A stretch of 64,000 nucleotides of DNA from Rhizobium sophoriradicis (GCF_003939025.1 NZ_RQIH01000017.1:62001-126000); one strand, 5' to 3'. Shown: positions 52,017-61,711, numbered from the stretch's first letter. Program-made: numbers and translations. Notes: generated by a model not told the origin, from the sequence alone.

Positions 52017-52059
52017 TTAAATGCCCGTTAACTTAAAATGTAAGCGTTCCATTAACCAT
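52017..52059. promoter_or_regulatory. CtrA-type binding site upstream of cpaB
   Basis: TTAA-N7-TTAAC (52017-52032) matches the full CtrA consensus. TTAACCAT (52052-52059) matches the half-site form reported for Caulobacter. They lie 61-103 nt before the cpaB start, in the 110-nt gap after cpaA. This suggests cell-cycle control of the pilus assembly genes, as for Caulobacter pili; the link is inferred. Confidence 0.55.
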
Positions 52060-52119
52060 AATTATACCAATTGCTGAGCATTCTGCAGGGCGAACATATC
52101 GTGCCTTGAGGAATGATCG

Positions 52120-52935
52120 ATGAAACCGGCCCGCCTTATAATTCTCGCTGTCGCCGTGGTGGCAGCCGGCCTCGCCGGCCTCCTGGCAATGCGGATGGCC
52201 GGCAGCGGTGGCGTCGTCACCCAGGTGCAGTCGGTCATCGAGAAGGAACCCACCGTCAACGTCCTCGTCTCCAGCGGCAACCTGGCGGTCGGCCAAAGGC
52301 TGGAAGAGGGCTCGGTGCACTGGATGGCCTGGCCGCAGGGCGGCGTCGTCCCGGGCCTCATCACCGAAGCCGAAAAGCCCGATGCGATCAAGGACCTGCA
52401 GGGCGCCGTCGTGCGCCTGCCGATCTTCGAAGGTGAGCCGATCCGGCCGGAAAAAGTCGCCGATTCCAGCAGCCGCATCCTGTCATCGCTGTTGCCGGCC
52501 GGCAAACGCGCCGTTGCGACCGAGATATCCGTGGCAACCGGCGCCGGCGGCTTCATCCTGCCGAACGACCGCGTCGACGTCATCATGGTCCGCAAGGGCA
52601 CCGAGGCCAACAAGCTCATCACCGAGACGGTGCTGAGCAATGTCCGTGTTCTCGCCATTGACCAGCAGATCCAGGAAAAGGACGATGGCTCGAAGGCGGT
52701 CGTGGGAACGACCGCGACGCTCGAGCTCACGCCCGATCAGACGAAGGTTCTGGCCGTCGCACAACAGATGGCCGACCGGCTATCGCTCGCGCTGCGCTCG
52801 GTCGCCGATGCGCAGGAGCAGGACACCAGCGCCGCCGACTATCTGCTGAGCGGCGACAACGGCAGTGCGATCATTCAGGTCATCAAGTCGGGCTCCATCG
52901 TAACGGATGCCGGCGCAGCGCCGAAGCCGGAGTAA
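52120..52935 (+). CDS. cpaB: Flp pilus assembly protein CpaB/RcpC
   Basis: Periplasmic protein anchored by an N-terminal helix (LIILAVAVVAAGLAGLLAMR). A SAF domain follows (LVSSGNLAVGQRLEEGSVHW), then the RcpC domain with AGKRAVATEISVATGAGGFI and LPNDRVDVIM. It is thought to steady the secretin channel. 271 residues. It begins the cpaB-tadC operon behind a CtrA-type site. Confidence 0.94.
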   Translation: MKPARLIILAVAVVAAGLAGLLAMRMAGSGGVVTQVQSVIEKEPTVNVLVSSGNLAVGQRLEEGSVHWMAWPQGGVVPGLITEAEKPDAIKDLQGAVVRLPIFEGEPIRPEKVADSSSRILSSLLPAGKRAVATEISVATGAGGFILPNDRVDVIMVRKGTEANKLITETVLSNVRVLAIDQQIQEKDDGSKAVVGTTATLELTPDQTKVLAVAQQMADRLSLALRSVADAQEQDTSAADYLLSGDNGSAIIQVIKSGSIVTDAGAAPKPE

Positions 52936-52947
52936 AGGGACGTGCAA

Positions 52948-54447
52948 ATGGGCAATTCAACGCGGCGCGCCAAGCTCCTCCTGACAGGCAGCCTTTCGCT
53001 TGCGATCAGCGTCACCGGCATGGCGCCGGCCTCTTTCGGGCCGCTTCTCACCGTCGATGAGGCGCGTGCCGATTCTGGAAACCTTATCCGCATCGCGCAG
53101 ACCGGCCCCGACGCTCACCGTCGCCTGAAGCTCGGACTGAACAAGGCTGTCGTCGTCGATCTGCCGGAGGATGCCCATGATATTCTCGTATCGGATCCGA
53201 GCATGGCCGATGCCGTAACCCGGACGTCGCGACGCATCTATCTATTCGGCAAGAAGGTCGGCCAGACGAATATTTTTGTCTTCGGCGCCGGCGGGCAGGA
53301 GATCATCAACCTCGATATTGAGATCGAACGCGACGTCTCCGGTCTCGAAGCCAATCTCCGCCGCTTCATTCCCGATTCCGCCATCAACGTCGAAATCGTC
53401 TCCGACAACATCGTCCTGACCGGCACCGTGCGCACCCCGCAGGACGCCACGCAGGCCGCCGATCTGGCCCAGGTCTTCCTGAAGGGCGGCGAGGCGACGA
53501 CGAGAACGGAGACGGCGTCCGGCACCGGCGGCGACAGCGCGGTGGCGCTCTTTGCCGAAGGCCGGCAGACCTCCCAGGTCGTTAATCTGCTGAAGATCGA
53601 GGGTGAGGACCAGGTCACCCTCAAGGTGACGATCGCTGAGGTCCGTCGTGAGGTGCTGAAGCAGCTCGGCTTCGACAACCTGGTTTCCAACTCCTCCGGC
53701 ATGACGGTTGCCCAGCTCGGCACTCCTAGCGCCGACAGCGCGACGGCAACGGTTGGCGGCGGCCTGGCGGCTCTCTTCAAGAGCTCGATCGGCAAATACG
53801 ATATCTCCACCTACCTGAACGCGCTGGAACAGGCCAAGGTGGTCAGGACGCTCGCCGAGCCGACATTGACGGCAATCTCGGGTCAGGCGGCGACATTCAA
53901 TTCCGGTGGTCAGCAGCTCTATTCGACGACCGACAATGACGGCAACGTTACTGTCGTTCCCTTTAATTACGGTATCAACCTCGCCTTCAAGCCGGTCGTG
54001 CTGTCGTCGGGCCGCATCAGCCTGGAGATCAAGACGAACGTCTCCGAGCCGGTCGCCGGCAGCGGCAACGCCACCTATCAGCGCCGTTCGGCCGAGACCT
54101 CGGTGGAGCTGCCCTCGGGCGGCTCTATCGCGCTCGCCGGCCTCATCCGCGACAATGTCTCCCAGACGATGGGCGGCACACCCGGCGTCTCCAAGATCCC
54201 GCTGCTCGGAACGCTGTTCCGTCAGAAGGGCTTCGAGCGTCAGGAAACCGAACTTGTCATCATCGCAACGCCCTATCTGGTGCGTCCGGTGGCGCGCAAT
54301 CAGCTGAACCGGCCGGATGACAATTTCAGTCCCGAGAACGACGGTGCAACCTTCTTCCTCAACCGTGTCAACAAGGTCTATGGCCGCCGCGAGGCGCCCG
54401 TCGCCGATGCGCAGTTCCACGGCTCGATCGGGTTTATCTACAAATGA
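52948..54447 (+). CDS. cpaC: Outer-membrane secretin CpaC/RcpA
   Basis: Forms the pore for the pilus. A signal segment (LLLTGSLSLAISVTGMAPA) is followed by the N-domain (VVDLPEDAHDILVSDPSMAD), a BON-like domain (INVEIVSDNIVLTGTVRTPQ) and the secretin domain with VKVTIAEVRREVLKQLG, VRTLAEPTLTAISGQAA and GGTPGVSKIPLLGTLF. GTG 52942 is in frame; ATG 52948 with AAAGGGA 7 nt upstream is preferred (499 residues). Overlaps cpaD. Confidence 0.95.
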   Translation: MGNSTRRAKLLLTGSLSLAISVTGMAPASFGPLLTVDEARADSGNLIRIAQTGPDAHRRLKLGLNKAVVVDLPEDAHDILVSDPSMADAVTRTSRRIYLFGKKVGQTNIFVFGAGGQEIINLDIEIERDVSGLEANLRRFIPDSAINVEIVSDNIVLTGTVRTPQDATQAADLAQVFLKGGEATTRTETASGTGGDSAVALFAEGRQTSQVVNLLKIEGEDQVTLKVTIAEVRREVLKQLGFDNLVSNSSGMTVAQLGTPSADSATATVGGGLAALFKSSIGKYDISTYLNALEQAKVVRTLAEPTLTAISGQAATFNSGGQQLYSTTDNDGNVTVVPFNYGINLAFKPVVLSSGRISLEIKTNVSEPVAGSGNATYQRRSAETSVELPSGGSIALAGLIRDNVSQTMGGTPGVSKIPLLGTLFRQKGFERQETELVIIATPYLVRPVARNQLNRPDDNFSPENDGATFFLNRVNKVYGRREAPVADAQFHGSIGFIYK

Positions 54448-55202
54448 GTGGAGAGGCATCGGCAGCAATGGCACAGAACAGAGATCAGGCGATGGCCTTC
54501 ATGAATTCGACGACACCCCGGCTCGCAATCTCCAAGGCGCTTTACCTCACGGCCGCCGTTTCGATGGCGATCCTTTCCGGATGCGCCGGTCCGCACGACC
54601 AGCTGACGACCGGCGGCATTCCGGATGATTACCGTGCCCGGCATCCGATTATCGTCACCGAGGCCGAGCAGACGGTGGATATTCCTGTTGCTTCCACCGA
54701 TCGGCGCCTGACCATCGCCCAGCGCGATCTCATCCGCGGCTTTGCCGCAAACTATATCTCCCGTGCCTCCGGTCCGGTATACGTATTGTCGCCGGAAGGC
54801 TCGCCGAATTCGGCGGCCGCCTATCAGTTGCGCAAGCAGGTCCGCGCGGAGTTGGCGTCGAGAGGGATCGCGAGCTCGAAAATCATTAATACTTCCTATG
54901 CCGCTGCCGGCGCCGGCGATGCGGCGCCGATCCGCCTGAGCTTCACCGGCACGACCGCGATCACCACGCAGTGCGGTCAGTGGCCGAAGGACATCTCGAA
55001 CGATTTCGCCAATCAGAATTACTATAATTTCGGCTGCGCCTCGCAAAACAACCTCGCCGCCCAGGTCGCCAATCCGGAGGATCTGGTGGCACCTCGCGGC
55101 ATGACGCCGATCGACGCGCAGCGGCGCAACAACGCGATCCAGGAATACCGAACGACGACATCGACGATCGAGGATGTCGGCGGCAGCGACAGCAGCTTCT
55201 GA
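54444..55202 (+). CDS. cpaD: Pilus assembly lipoprotein CpaD
   Basis: Outer-membrane lipoprotein that partners the CpaC secretin. The lipobox LSGC is at residues 44-47, after ALYLTAAVSMAI. RHPIIVTEAEQTVDIPV near the N-terminus and CGQWPKDISNDFANQNYYNF near residue 175 are typical of CpaD. 252 residues; later in-frame ATGs (54468 or so onward) could shorten the leader. Start overlaps the cpaC stop (ATGA). Confidence 0.93.
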   Translation: MSGEASAAMAQNRDQAMAFMNSTTPRLAISKALYLTAAVSMAILSGCAGPHDQLTTGGIPDDYRARHPIIVTEAEQTVDIPVASTDRRLTIAQRDLIRGFAANYISRASGPVYVLSPEGSPNSAAAYQLRKQVRAELASRGIASSKIINTSYAAAGAGDAAPIRLSFTGTTAITTQCGQWPKDISNDFANQNYYNFGCASQNNLAAQVANPEDLVAPRGMTPIDAQRRNNAIQEYRTTTSTIEDVGGSDSSF

Positions 55203-55216
55203 GGCGAGACGGGACG

Positions 55217-56494
55217 ATGAGCGCCATCGAGTACGAAATCAAGAACCCCAGCGAGCTTCGTCATGCCGAAGAGGCTGTGCGCATGGCTGATCTGGAGGCC
55301 ATGCGGCCGCTGCCGCGTATTTCCGTCCACGCCTTCTGCGAGAGCGAGACCCTGCAGCAGGTCATGGAACGCTGCGCCAATGACCGGCGCATGGCGAAGG
55401 TGAGCCTGCGCATCACCAGCGGCGGCATTGCCGCTGCCGCCAATATGTTTTCCGGCGCGCCGACTCCGAACCTCATTATCCTCGAGACCAAGGCGAATGT
55501 CGGAAGCCTCCTTGCCGAACTCGCTCCGCTCGCCGCGGTCTGCGATCCGACCACCAAGGTCGTCATCGTCGGCTATTACAACGATATCGGACTGTATCGC
55601 GAACTGATCCGCAACGGCATTTCGGAATATATGGTCCAGCCCGTCGCCATGCCCGATATCCTTGCCGCGATGGCCTCGATCTTCGTCGATCCGGAAGCCG
55701 AGCCGCTCGGCCGCAGCATCGCCTTCATCGGCTCGAAGGGCGGCACCGGAGCCTCGACCATCGCCCATAATTGCGCTTTCGGCATTTCCAATCTTTTCTC
55801 CACCGAGACGATCCTCGCCGACCTCGACCTCCCCTATGGCACGGCGAATATCGACTTCGACCAGGATCCGGCCCAGGGCATCGCCGAAGCGGTCTTCGCG
55901 CCCGACCGTCTCGACGAGGTCTTCCTCGACCGCCTGCTGACGAAATGCTCCGAGCATCTGTCGCTGCTCGCCGCACCCTCGCTGCTCGACCGGGCGTATG
56001 ACTTCGACGGCCAGGCTTTCCAGCCGGTGCTCGACGTCCTGCAGCGCAGCGCCCCCGTTACCGTGCTCGACGTTCCGCATGCATGGTCGGAATGGACCCG
56101 CTCGGTGCTGGCGAGCGTTGACGAGGTGGTCATCACGGCGGTTCCCGATCTTGCCAATCTGCGCAACACCAAAAACATGCTGGATGCGCTGCGCAAGATG
56201 CGGCCGAATGACAAGCCGCCGCATCTTATCCTCAATCAGGTCGGCATGCCGAAACGTCCCGAGATCTCGCCATCGGATTTCTGTGAGCCGTTGGAGATCG
56301 ATCCGATCGCGATCATCTCCTTCGACATCAATCTCTTCGGCAACGCCGCCAACAGCGGCCGGATGATTTCGGAAGTCGATCCCAGGTCGCCGACGGCGGA
56401 AACCTTTTCGCAGATATCGCACATCGTCACCGGCCGAGCCGCGATCAGGAAGGCGAAGAAGGGAGGCCTGCTAGGCCTTCTGAAGCGCAAATAG
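55217..56494 (+). CDS. cpaE: Pilus localisation ATPase CpaE/TadZ
   Basis: Places the pilus machinery at its cell site. A degenerate receiver-like domain fills residues 40-150 (VVIVGYYNDIGLYRELIRNG), then a ParA/MinD-like ATPase with an unusual P-loop, SKGGTGASTIAHN (about 173 onward), in which the usual lysine before Ser/Thr is alanine. DLDLPYGTANIDFDQDP follows. 425 residues. It lies 14 nt after cpaD. The altered P-loop is common in TadZ/CpaE proteins. Confidence 0.93.
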   Translation: MSAIEYEIKNPSELRHAEEAVRMADLEAMRPLPRISVHAFCESETLQQVMERCANDRRMAKVSLRITSGGIAAAANMFSGAPTPNLIILETKANVGSLLAELAPLAAVCDPTTKVVIVGYYNDIGLYRELIRNGISEYMVQPVAMPDILAAMASIFVDPEAEPLGRSIAFIGSKGGTGASTIAHNCAFGISNLFSTETILADLDLPYGTANIDFDQDPAQGIAEAVFAPDRLDEVFLDRLLTKCSEHLSLLAAPSLLDRAYDFDGQAFQPVLDVLQRSAPVTVLDVPHAWSEWTRSVLASVDEVVITAVPDLANLRNTKNMLDALRKMRPNDKPPHLILNQVGMPKRPEISPSDFCEPLEIDPIAIISFDINLFGNAANSGRMISEVDPRSPTAETFSQISHIVTGRAAIRKAKKGGLLGLLKRK

Positions 56495-56526
56495 ACGATT
56501 AGAACGAGCAGATTGGATTAAGCGGC

Positions 56527-58005
56527 ATGTTTGGAAAACGCGGAAACGAAGGTTTCGGAAAGGCTGGAGGCGCGATCGCTCCTCCGCCGCCGGCTCCGGC
56601 CGCGCCCGCACCCGTGGCTTCCTCTCCCTCCATTCTGGTCGAACCCGCGCGCGAGAACCAGCGCCAGCAGGTGACACCGCCGCCGATGCAGGCGCCGCAG
56701 CGCAAGCGGCCGGTGCGCACCGACGAATATTACGACACCAAACAGCAGGTATTTTCTGCACTGATCGACACGATCGATCTCTCGCAGCTTTCCAAGCTCG
56801 ACGGCGAAAGCGCGCGTGAGGAAATCCGCGACATCGTCAACGACATCATCACCATCAAGAATTTCGCGATGTCGATCTCCGAGCAGGAAGAGCTGCTTGA
56901 GGATATCTGCAACGACGTCCTCGGTTACGGCCCGCTGGAGCCGCTGCTGGCGCGCGACGACATCGCCGACATCATGGTCAACGGCGCCGGCCAGACTTTT
57001 ATCGAAGTCGGCGGCAAGACGATCGAATCGGAAATCCGTTTTCGCGACAACGCGCAGCTTCTCTCCATCTGCCAGCGCATTGTCAGCCAGGTCGGCCGCC
57101 GCGTCGATGAATCGAGCCCGATCTGCGACGCGCGCCTGCCCGATGGTTCGCGCGTCAACGTCATCGCACCGCCGCTGTCGATCGACGGGCCGGCGCTCAC
57201 CATCCGCAAGTTCAAGAAGGACAAGCTGACGCTCGATCAGCTCGTCCGTTTCGGCGCGATCACGCCGGAAGGCGCAACCGTGCTGCAGATCATCGGGCGG
57301 GTGCGCTGCAACGTCATCATCTCAGGCGGCACGGGTTCGGGTAAAACGACCCTCCTGAACTGCCTGACCAATTACATCGATCGCGACGAACGCGTCATCA
57401 CCTGCGAGGACACGGCCGAACTGCAGCTGCAGCAGCCGCATGTCGTGCGTCTTGAAACGCGTCCGCCGAATATCGAAGGCGAGGGCGAGATCACCATGCG
57501 CGATCTCGTCAAGAACTGCCTGCGCATGCGTCCCGAGCGCATCATCGTCGGCGAAGTGCGCGGACCTGAAGTTTTCGACCTGCTGCAGGCGATGAACACC
57601 GGTCACGACGGCTCGATGGGCACGATCCACGCCAACACCCCGCGCGAATGCCTGAGCCGTATCGAATCGATGATCGCCATGGGCGGCTTCACCCTGCCGG
57701 CAAAAACGGTGCGTGAGATCATCTCCACCTCTGTCGACGTCATCATCCAGGCGGCGCGCCTGCGCGACGGTTCGCGCCGCATCACCCAGATCACCGAGGT
57801 GATCGGCATGGAAGGCGACGTCATCATCACCCAGGATCTGATGCGCTACGAGATCGAAGGCGAAGACGCGGGCGGCCGATTGATCGGCCGGCACATGTCG
57901 ACCGGCGTCGGCAAACCGCATTTCTGGGATCGGGCTCGTTACTTCAACGAGGAAAAGCGCCTGGCCGCCGCCCTCGACGCGATGGAAGCGAAATCCAAGG
58001 ATTAG
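56527..58005 (+). CDS. cpaF: Pilus assembly ATPase CpaF/TadA
   Basis: Hexameric secretion ATPase that powers pilus extension and possibly retraction. A Pro/Ala-rich N-terminus of 50 residues precedes the three-helix bundle and the motor: Walker A GGTGSGKTT (267-275), the Asp box ITCEDTAELQL, Walker B MRPERIIVGEVRGPE and the His box TGHDGSMGTIHAN. 492 residues. 4 nt separate it from tadB. Confidence 0.97.
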   Translation: MFGKRGNEGFGKAGGAIAPPPPAPAAPAPVASSPSILVEPARENQRQQVTPPPMQAPQRKRPVRTDEYYDTKQQVFSALIDTIDLSQLSKLDGESAREEIRDIVNDIITIKNFAMSISEQEELLEDICNDVLGYGPLEPLLARDDIADIMVNGAGQTFIEVGGKTIESEIRFRDNAQLLSICQRIVSQVGRRVDESSPICDARLPDGSRVNVIAPPLSIDGPALTIRKFKKDKLTLDQLVRFGAITPEGATVLQIIGRVRCNVIISGGTGSGKTTLLNCLTNYIDRDERVITCEDTAELQLQQPHVVRLETRPPNIEGEGEITMRDLVKNCLRMRPERIIVGEVRGPEVFDLLQAMNTGHDGSMGTIHANTPRECLSRIESMIAMGGFTLPAKTVREIISTSVDVIIQAARLRDGSRRITQITEVIGMEGDVIITQDLMRYEIEGEDAGGRLIGRHMSTGVGKPHFWDRARYFNEEKRLAAALDAMEAKSKD

Positions 58006-58009
58006 GCTG

Positions 58010-59017
58010 ATGTTCGGGTTCGATCCGGTAGTCCTGGCAATCGTCGTCCTCGCCGCAGTCTCCGCGGCGGCGGTCGCCTATGCGCTCATGTTTACGCGGA
58101 TCGAGGCCGACAAGAAATCGGCAAGCCGCATCAATCGTGTGAAGTCGGCAGAGGTCGACCGGGTCAAGGTCAAGGCTGCCCGCGACCGCGTGCAGGAACT
58201 GTCGAAGCGGCGCAAATCGGTGCAGGACAATCTGAAGGATCTGGAAAAACGCCAGCACGAAAAAACCCGCAAGACCCTGTCGATGAAATCCCGCCTGTTG
58301 CAGGCCGGCCTGCCGATCAGCGTGGGGAAATTTTATCTCATCAGTGCCATCTTCGCCTCGGTGCTGCTGATCGTGGCCTTCATCGTCGGCGCATCGTGGA
58401 TGGTCATGATCGGCATTGCCGTCGTCGCCGGTCTAGGCCTGCCGCGCTGGGTTCTCGGCTTCTTGATCAAGCGCCGCCAGAACAAATTCCTCAACGAGCT
58501 CCCCAATGCGCTCGACGTCATCACCCGCTCGATCAAGTCAGGCCTGCCGCTCAACGATGCGATTCGCCTGATCGGAACCGAAGGCACCGAGCCGGTCAAG
58601 AGCGAGTTCCGGCGGATAATCGAGGCGCAGCAGGTGGGCCTCAGCATTCCCGACGCCTGCGCCCGCATGACGCTTCACATGCCGCTCCAGGAAGTCAACT
58701 TCTTCGCGATCGTCATCGCCATCCAGTCGCAGGCGGGCGGCAATCTGTCGGAAGCGATCGGCAATCTCTCCAAGGTGCTGCGCGAGCGCCGGAAGATGAA
58801 GGCCAAGGTCTCGGCGCTGTCAATGGAAGCCAAGGCGTCGGCAGTCATCATCGGCGCGCTGCCCTTCATCGTCGCGACCCTCGTCTACCTCACCTCGCCG
58901 AACTACATGATGATCCTTTTTACCGATCCGCGCGGCCATTTCATCATGGGTGTCTCGGCGATCTGGATGTCGATCGGCATCTTCGTCATGCGCAACATGG
59001 TCAATTTTGACATCTAG
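58010..59017 (+). CDS. tadB: Pilus inner-membrane platform protein TadB
   Basis: T2SS-F family platform protein. Helices lie at the N-terminus (VVLAIVVLAAVSAAAVAYAL), the middle (LISAIFASVLLIVAFIVGAS, then MVMIGIAVVAGL) and the end. The conserved core is ELPNALDVITRSIKSGLPLN, then FFAIVIAIQSQAGGNLSEAI. 335 residues. It pairs with TadC to couple CpaF to the pilus. Confidence 0.94.
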   Translation: MFGFDPVVLAIVVLAAVSAAAVAYALMFTRIEADKKSASRINRVKSAEVDRVKVKAARDRVQELSKRRKSVQDNLKDLEKRQHEKTRKTLSMKSRLLQAGLPISVGKFYLISAIFASVLLIVAFIVGASWMVMIGIAVVAGLGLPRWVLGFLIKRRQNKFLNELPNALDVITRSIKSGLPLNDAIRLIGTEGTEPVKSEFRRIIEAQQVGLSIPDACARMTLHMPLQEVNFFAIVIAIQSQAGGNLSEAIGNLSKVLRERRKMKAKVSALSMEAKASAVIIGALPFIVATLVYLTSPNYMMILFTDPRGHFIMGVSAIWMSIGIFVMRNMVNFDI

Positions 59018-59031
59018 CGGAAGGAAGCACC

Positions 59032-60018
59032 ATGTCGCAGGACCTCGCCGCAACGCTGACCAATCCGGGCATGCTGATCGCCGTCTTCGTCGCGATCGCC
59101 GTCTTCGCCACTTTCTACACGATCGCCATCCCCTTTTTCGAGCGCGGCGATCTGACCAAGCGCATGAAGGCCGTTTCGACAGAGCGCGAGCAGATCCGCG
59201 CCCGCGAACGCGCCCGCATGAATGCCGACCCGGCTGCCGGCAAGGCGTCGCTCAGGAGCCAGAACAACCGCTCGGTTCGCCAGATCGTCGAGCGGTTCAA
59301 CCTGCGCAAGGCGCTGGTCGACGAAAATACGGTCAACAAGCTGCGTGCCGCCGGTTTCCGCTCGGAGAATGCGCTGAATACCTTCCTCGTCGCGCGCTTC
59401 CTGCTGCCCTTCCTCTTCCTGGCGCTTGCCGCCTTCTGGGTCTTCGGCCTCGGCAACCTCGCCGAAAGGGGCATGCCTATCCGCCTCTTCGCCGTCATCG
59501 GCATCGGCTATCTCGGTTTCTACGCGCCGAACATCTACATCTCCAATCGCATGGGCAAACGCCAGCACTCGATCAAGCGCGCCTGGCCGGATGCGCTGGA
59601 CCTGATGCTGATCTGCGTCGAATCCGGTATCTCGATCGAGGCCGCGATGCGTCGTGTGTCGGAAGAACTCGGCGAGCAGTCGCCGGCGCTCGCCGAGGAG
59701 ATGGTGCTGACCACGGCCGAGCTCTCCTTCCTGCCGGATCGCCGGGTGGCGCTCGAAAATCTTGCCACGCGCACGCAGATCGAACTGGTGCGCTCGGTCA
59801 CTCAGGCGCTGATCCAGGCCGATCGCTACGGCACGCCGGTCGCCCAAGCGCTGCGCGTTCTCGCTCAGGAAGGGCGCGACGAGCGCATGAACGAAGCGGA
59901 AAAGAAGGCGGCCGCCCTGCCGCCGAAACTGACGGTGCCGATGATCCTGTTTTTCCTGCCGGTGCTGATTGCCGTTATCCTCGGCCCGGCCGGCATCCAG
60001 GTGGCGGACAAGTTCTGA
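59032..60018 (+). CDS. tadC: Pilus inner-membrane platform protein TadC
   Basis: Second T2SS-F platform protein, with the core WPDALDLMLICVESGISIEA, then RSVTQALIQADRYGTPVAQA and LRVLAQEGRDERMNEAEKKA. Helices at LIAVFVAIAVFATFYTIAIP, FLLPFLFLALAAFWVF and near the C-terminus (PMILFFLPVLIAVILGPAGI). 328 residues, 14 nt after tadB. Last core pilus gene on this strand. Confidence 0.94.
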   Translation: MSQDLAATLTNPGMLIAVFVAIAVFATFYTIAIPFFERGDLTKRMKAVSTEREQIRARERARMNADPAAGKASLRSQNNRSVRQIVERFNLRKALVDENTVNKLRAAGFRSENALNTFLVARFLLPFLFLALAAFWVFGLGNLAERGMPIRLFAVIGIGYLGFYAPNIYISNRMGKRQHSIKRAWPDALDLMLICVESGISIEAAMRRVSEELGEQSPALAEEMVLTTAELSFLPDRRVALENLATRTQIELVRSVTQALIQADRYGTPVAQALRVLAQEGRDERMNEAEKKAAALPPKLTVPMILFFLPVLIAVILGPAGIQVADKF

Positions 60019-60148
60019 CGGTTGCGCAGACGATATGTCGTCCGTGCCCGTGACGGGCGCCGGCATAACTGCTACACGAGATGGACGATGATCGAGTGGC
60101 GCGGAGGCCGTGCCTCTCTGCGCGTTCCATCCCGAAGGCGAGGTTCAC

Positions 60149-60781
60149 ATGTCTTCTCAGGGCATTTTCATCAGCATCATGGCAGCCCTGATGGTCGGCG
60201 CGATGAGCCCCGGCCCGAGCTTCGTCGTCGTCTCCAGGATCGCCATTTCACAGTCACGGCTGGACGGTCTTGCGGCCGCGCTGGGCATGGGTGCAGGCGG
60301 TGTCGTTTTCGCCGTGCTGGCGCTTGCCGGACTGACGGCGCTGCTGTCTCAGTTCGAATGGCTGTATATCTTGCTGAAGGTCGCAGGCGGTGTCTATCTC
60401 GTCTATATCGCTGTCAATATCTGGAAAGGCGCCGGTCGGCCGCTCGAGGTTTCCGACGCCGTCCATGGACGCCGCGCGCCGATGCGCAGCTTCACGACCG
60501 CGCTGCTGACCCAGCTCAGCAACCCGAAGACCATCATCGTCTATGCCAGCCTGTTTGCCGCGCTATTGCCGAGGACGGTGCCGCTCGATCTCATCTTCGC
60601 GCTGCCGCTCGGTGTCTTTGCGGTGGAGGCGGGCTGGTATTCGATCGTAGCGATCGCTTTTTCGGCCCGCCATCCGCGGCGGCTCTATCTCCATGCCAAG
60701 GGCTGGATCGACCGAGCCGCCGGTGCCGTCATGGGCGGCCTCGGTCTCCGTCTCATCCTTTCGGGCCTCAGCGTCCGCTGA
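60149..60781 (+). CDS. LysE/RhtB-family amino-acid exporter
   Basis: Inner-membrane exporter of about six helices. MAALMVGAMSPGPSFVVVSR at the N-terminus carries the family PGP motif, and LTQLSNPKTIIVYASLFAAL is the second conserved element. The frame is open from 60110; ATG 60149 after GCGAGG gives 210 residues. It sits between tadC and the TadD-like gene but probably has nothing to do with pili. The amino acid exported is unknown. Confidence 0.9.
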   Translation: MSSQGIFISIMAALMVGAMSPGPSFVVVSRIAISQSRLDGLAAALGMGAGGVVFAVLALAGLTALLSQFEWLYILLKVAGGVYLVYIAVNIWKGAGRPLEVSDAVHGRRAPMRSFTTALLTQLSNPKTIIVYASLFAALLPRTVPLDLIFALPLGVFAVEAGWYSIVAIAFSARHPRRLYLHAKGWIDRAAGAVMGGLGLRLILSGLSVR

Positions 60782-60788
60782 ACACGGT

Positions 60789-61628
60789 TTAGTTGGTATT
60801 GCTGCCGTCCGCCGCGCCCGGCGTCTTGTCCTTGGCGGCGAGCTTCTGCCAGGAATTCTGCTGCGACAGCATGCTCCTGAGATAGGCGACATTGGCATCA
60901 GCCTGCTGCGGCGAGAGCTCTCGCCGCGCGATCTGCTCGGCTTCCGCAAAACGTCCCTGCAGGCCGACGACGAGCGCCAGGTTCTGCCTGACGCGGCTGT
61001 CGGCGTTTGGTTGGCCGGCGGCCGAGCGCAGATAGGTTTCGGCCGTGCGCAGATCGCCGGTCAGGACGTAGGACATTCCAAGATTGGAAAGAATGGACGG
61101 TTCGTTCGGCTGAATGTCGAGCGCGTCGCGGTAGCGCTGCCTGGCCTCGCTTGCCCGGCCCATCTGATCAAGGATCGCCCCTTGGGCCGAGATCAGCCTC
61201 CAGTCCGGACGATCCGGTGTCTGGGCCCGGCCGATAGTGTCGAGCGCCTGCTGGAACTGTCCGGCTGCCGCTTGCGCCTTGCCATAGGCGGCCAGCACGT
61301 TTCGGTCGCCGGGATTGGCGATCGCCACCTGCTGCATGACGGCGAGCGCCTGCGCGTCACGGCCGTTCATGCGCAGCAGATTGGCATAGCTGACGCCGGT
61401 GACGGGATCGCGCGGGTTCTTGTCATAGGCCTGGCCGAGCCGATCCGTTGCCGAGCGCAGCTCGGTCGCGTCCATCTCTTCGACCGGCTTGGTGAGTTTC
61501 GGCACAGAGCCTGTCGTCATCCGGTCCTTCGTCGTCGTCGAGCAGCCCGCCAGCGCAACGACGATCAGCGACGCCGCGACGCCCTGCAGGAAGCGGTTGG
61601 TGGATATGGTGGTGAGCGAGGCAGGCAT
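60789..61628 (-). CDS. tadD: TadD-like tetratricopeptide lipoprotein
   Basis: Lipobox LAGC lies near residue 28 after FLQGVAASLIVVA. The body has four or so TPR units (GVSYANLLRMNGRDAQALAV, then AAYGKAQAAAGQFQQALDTI, then LSNLGMSYVLTGDLRTAETY). Such TadD proteins help place the pilus secretin in the outer membrane. The frame reaches 61709, but ATG 61628 gives a clean lipoprotein start and 279 residues. It faces the LysE-type gene, 7 nt apart. Confidence 0.9.
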   Translation of the reverse strand: MPASLTTISTNRFLQGVAASLIVVALAGCSTTTKDRMTTGSVPKLTKPVEEMDATELRSATDRLGQAYDKNPRDPVTGVSYANLLRMNGRDAQALAVMQQVAIANPGDRNVLAAYGKAQAAAGQFQQALDTIGRAQTPDRPDWRLISAQGAILDQMGRASEARQRYRDALDIQPNEPSILSNLGMSYVLTGDLRTAETYLRSAAGQPNADSRVRQNLALVVGLQGRFAEAEQIARRELSPQQADANVAYLRSMLSQQNSWQKLAAKDKTPGAADGSNTN

Positions 61629-61711
61629 GACGCGTTCCTGATTCCGAAATCGGCGCCTCACCTCGAACGCGGAACAGGGAAAGGTTTGACGCAATCTTCG
61701 CTCCAGCAATA

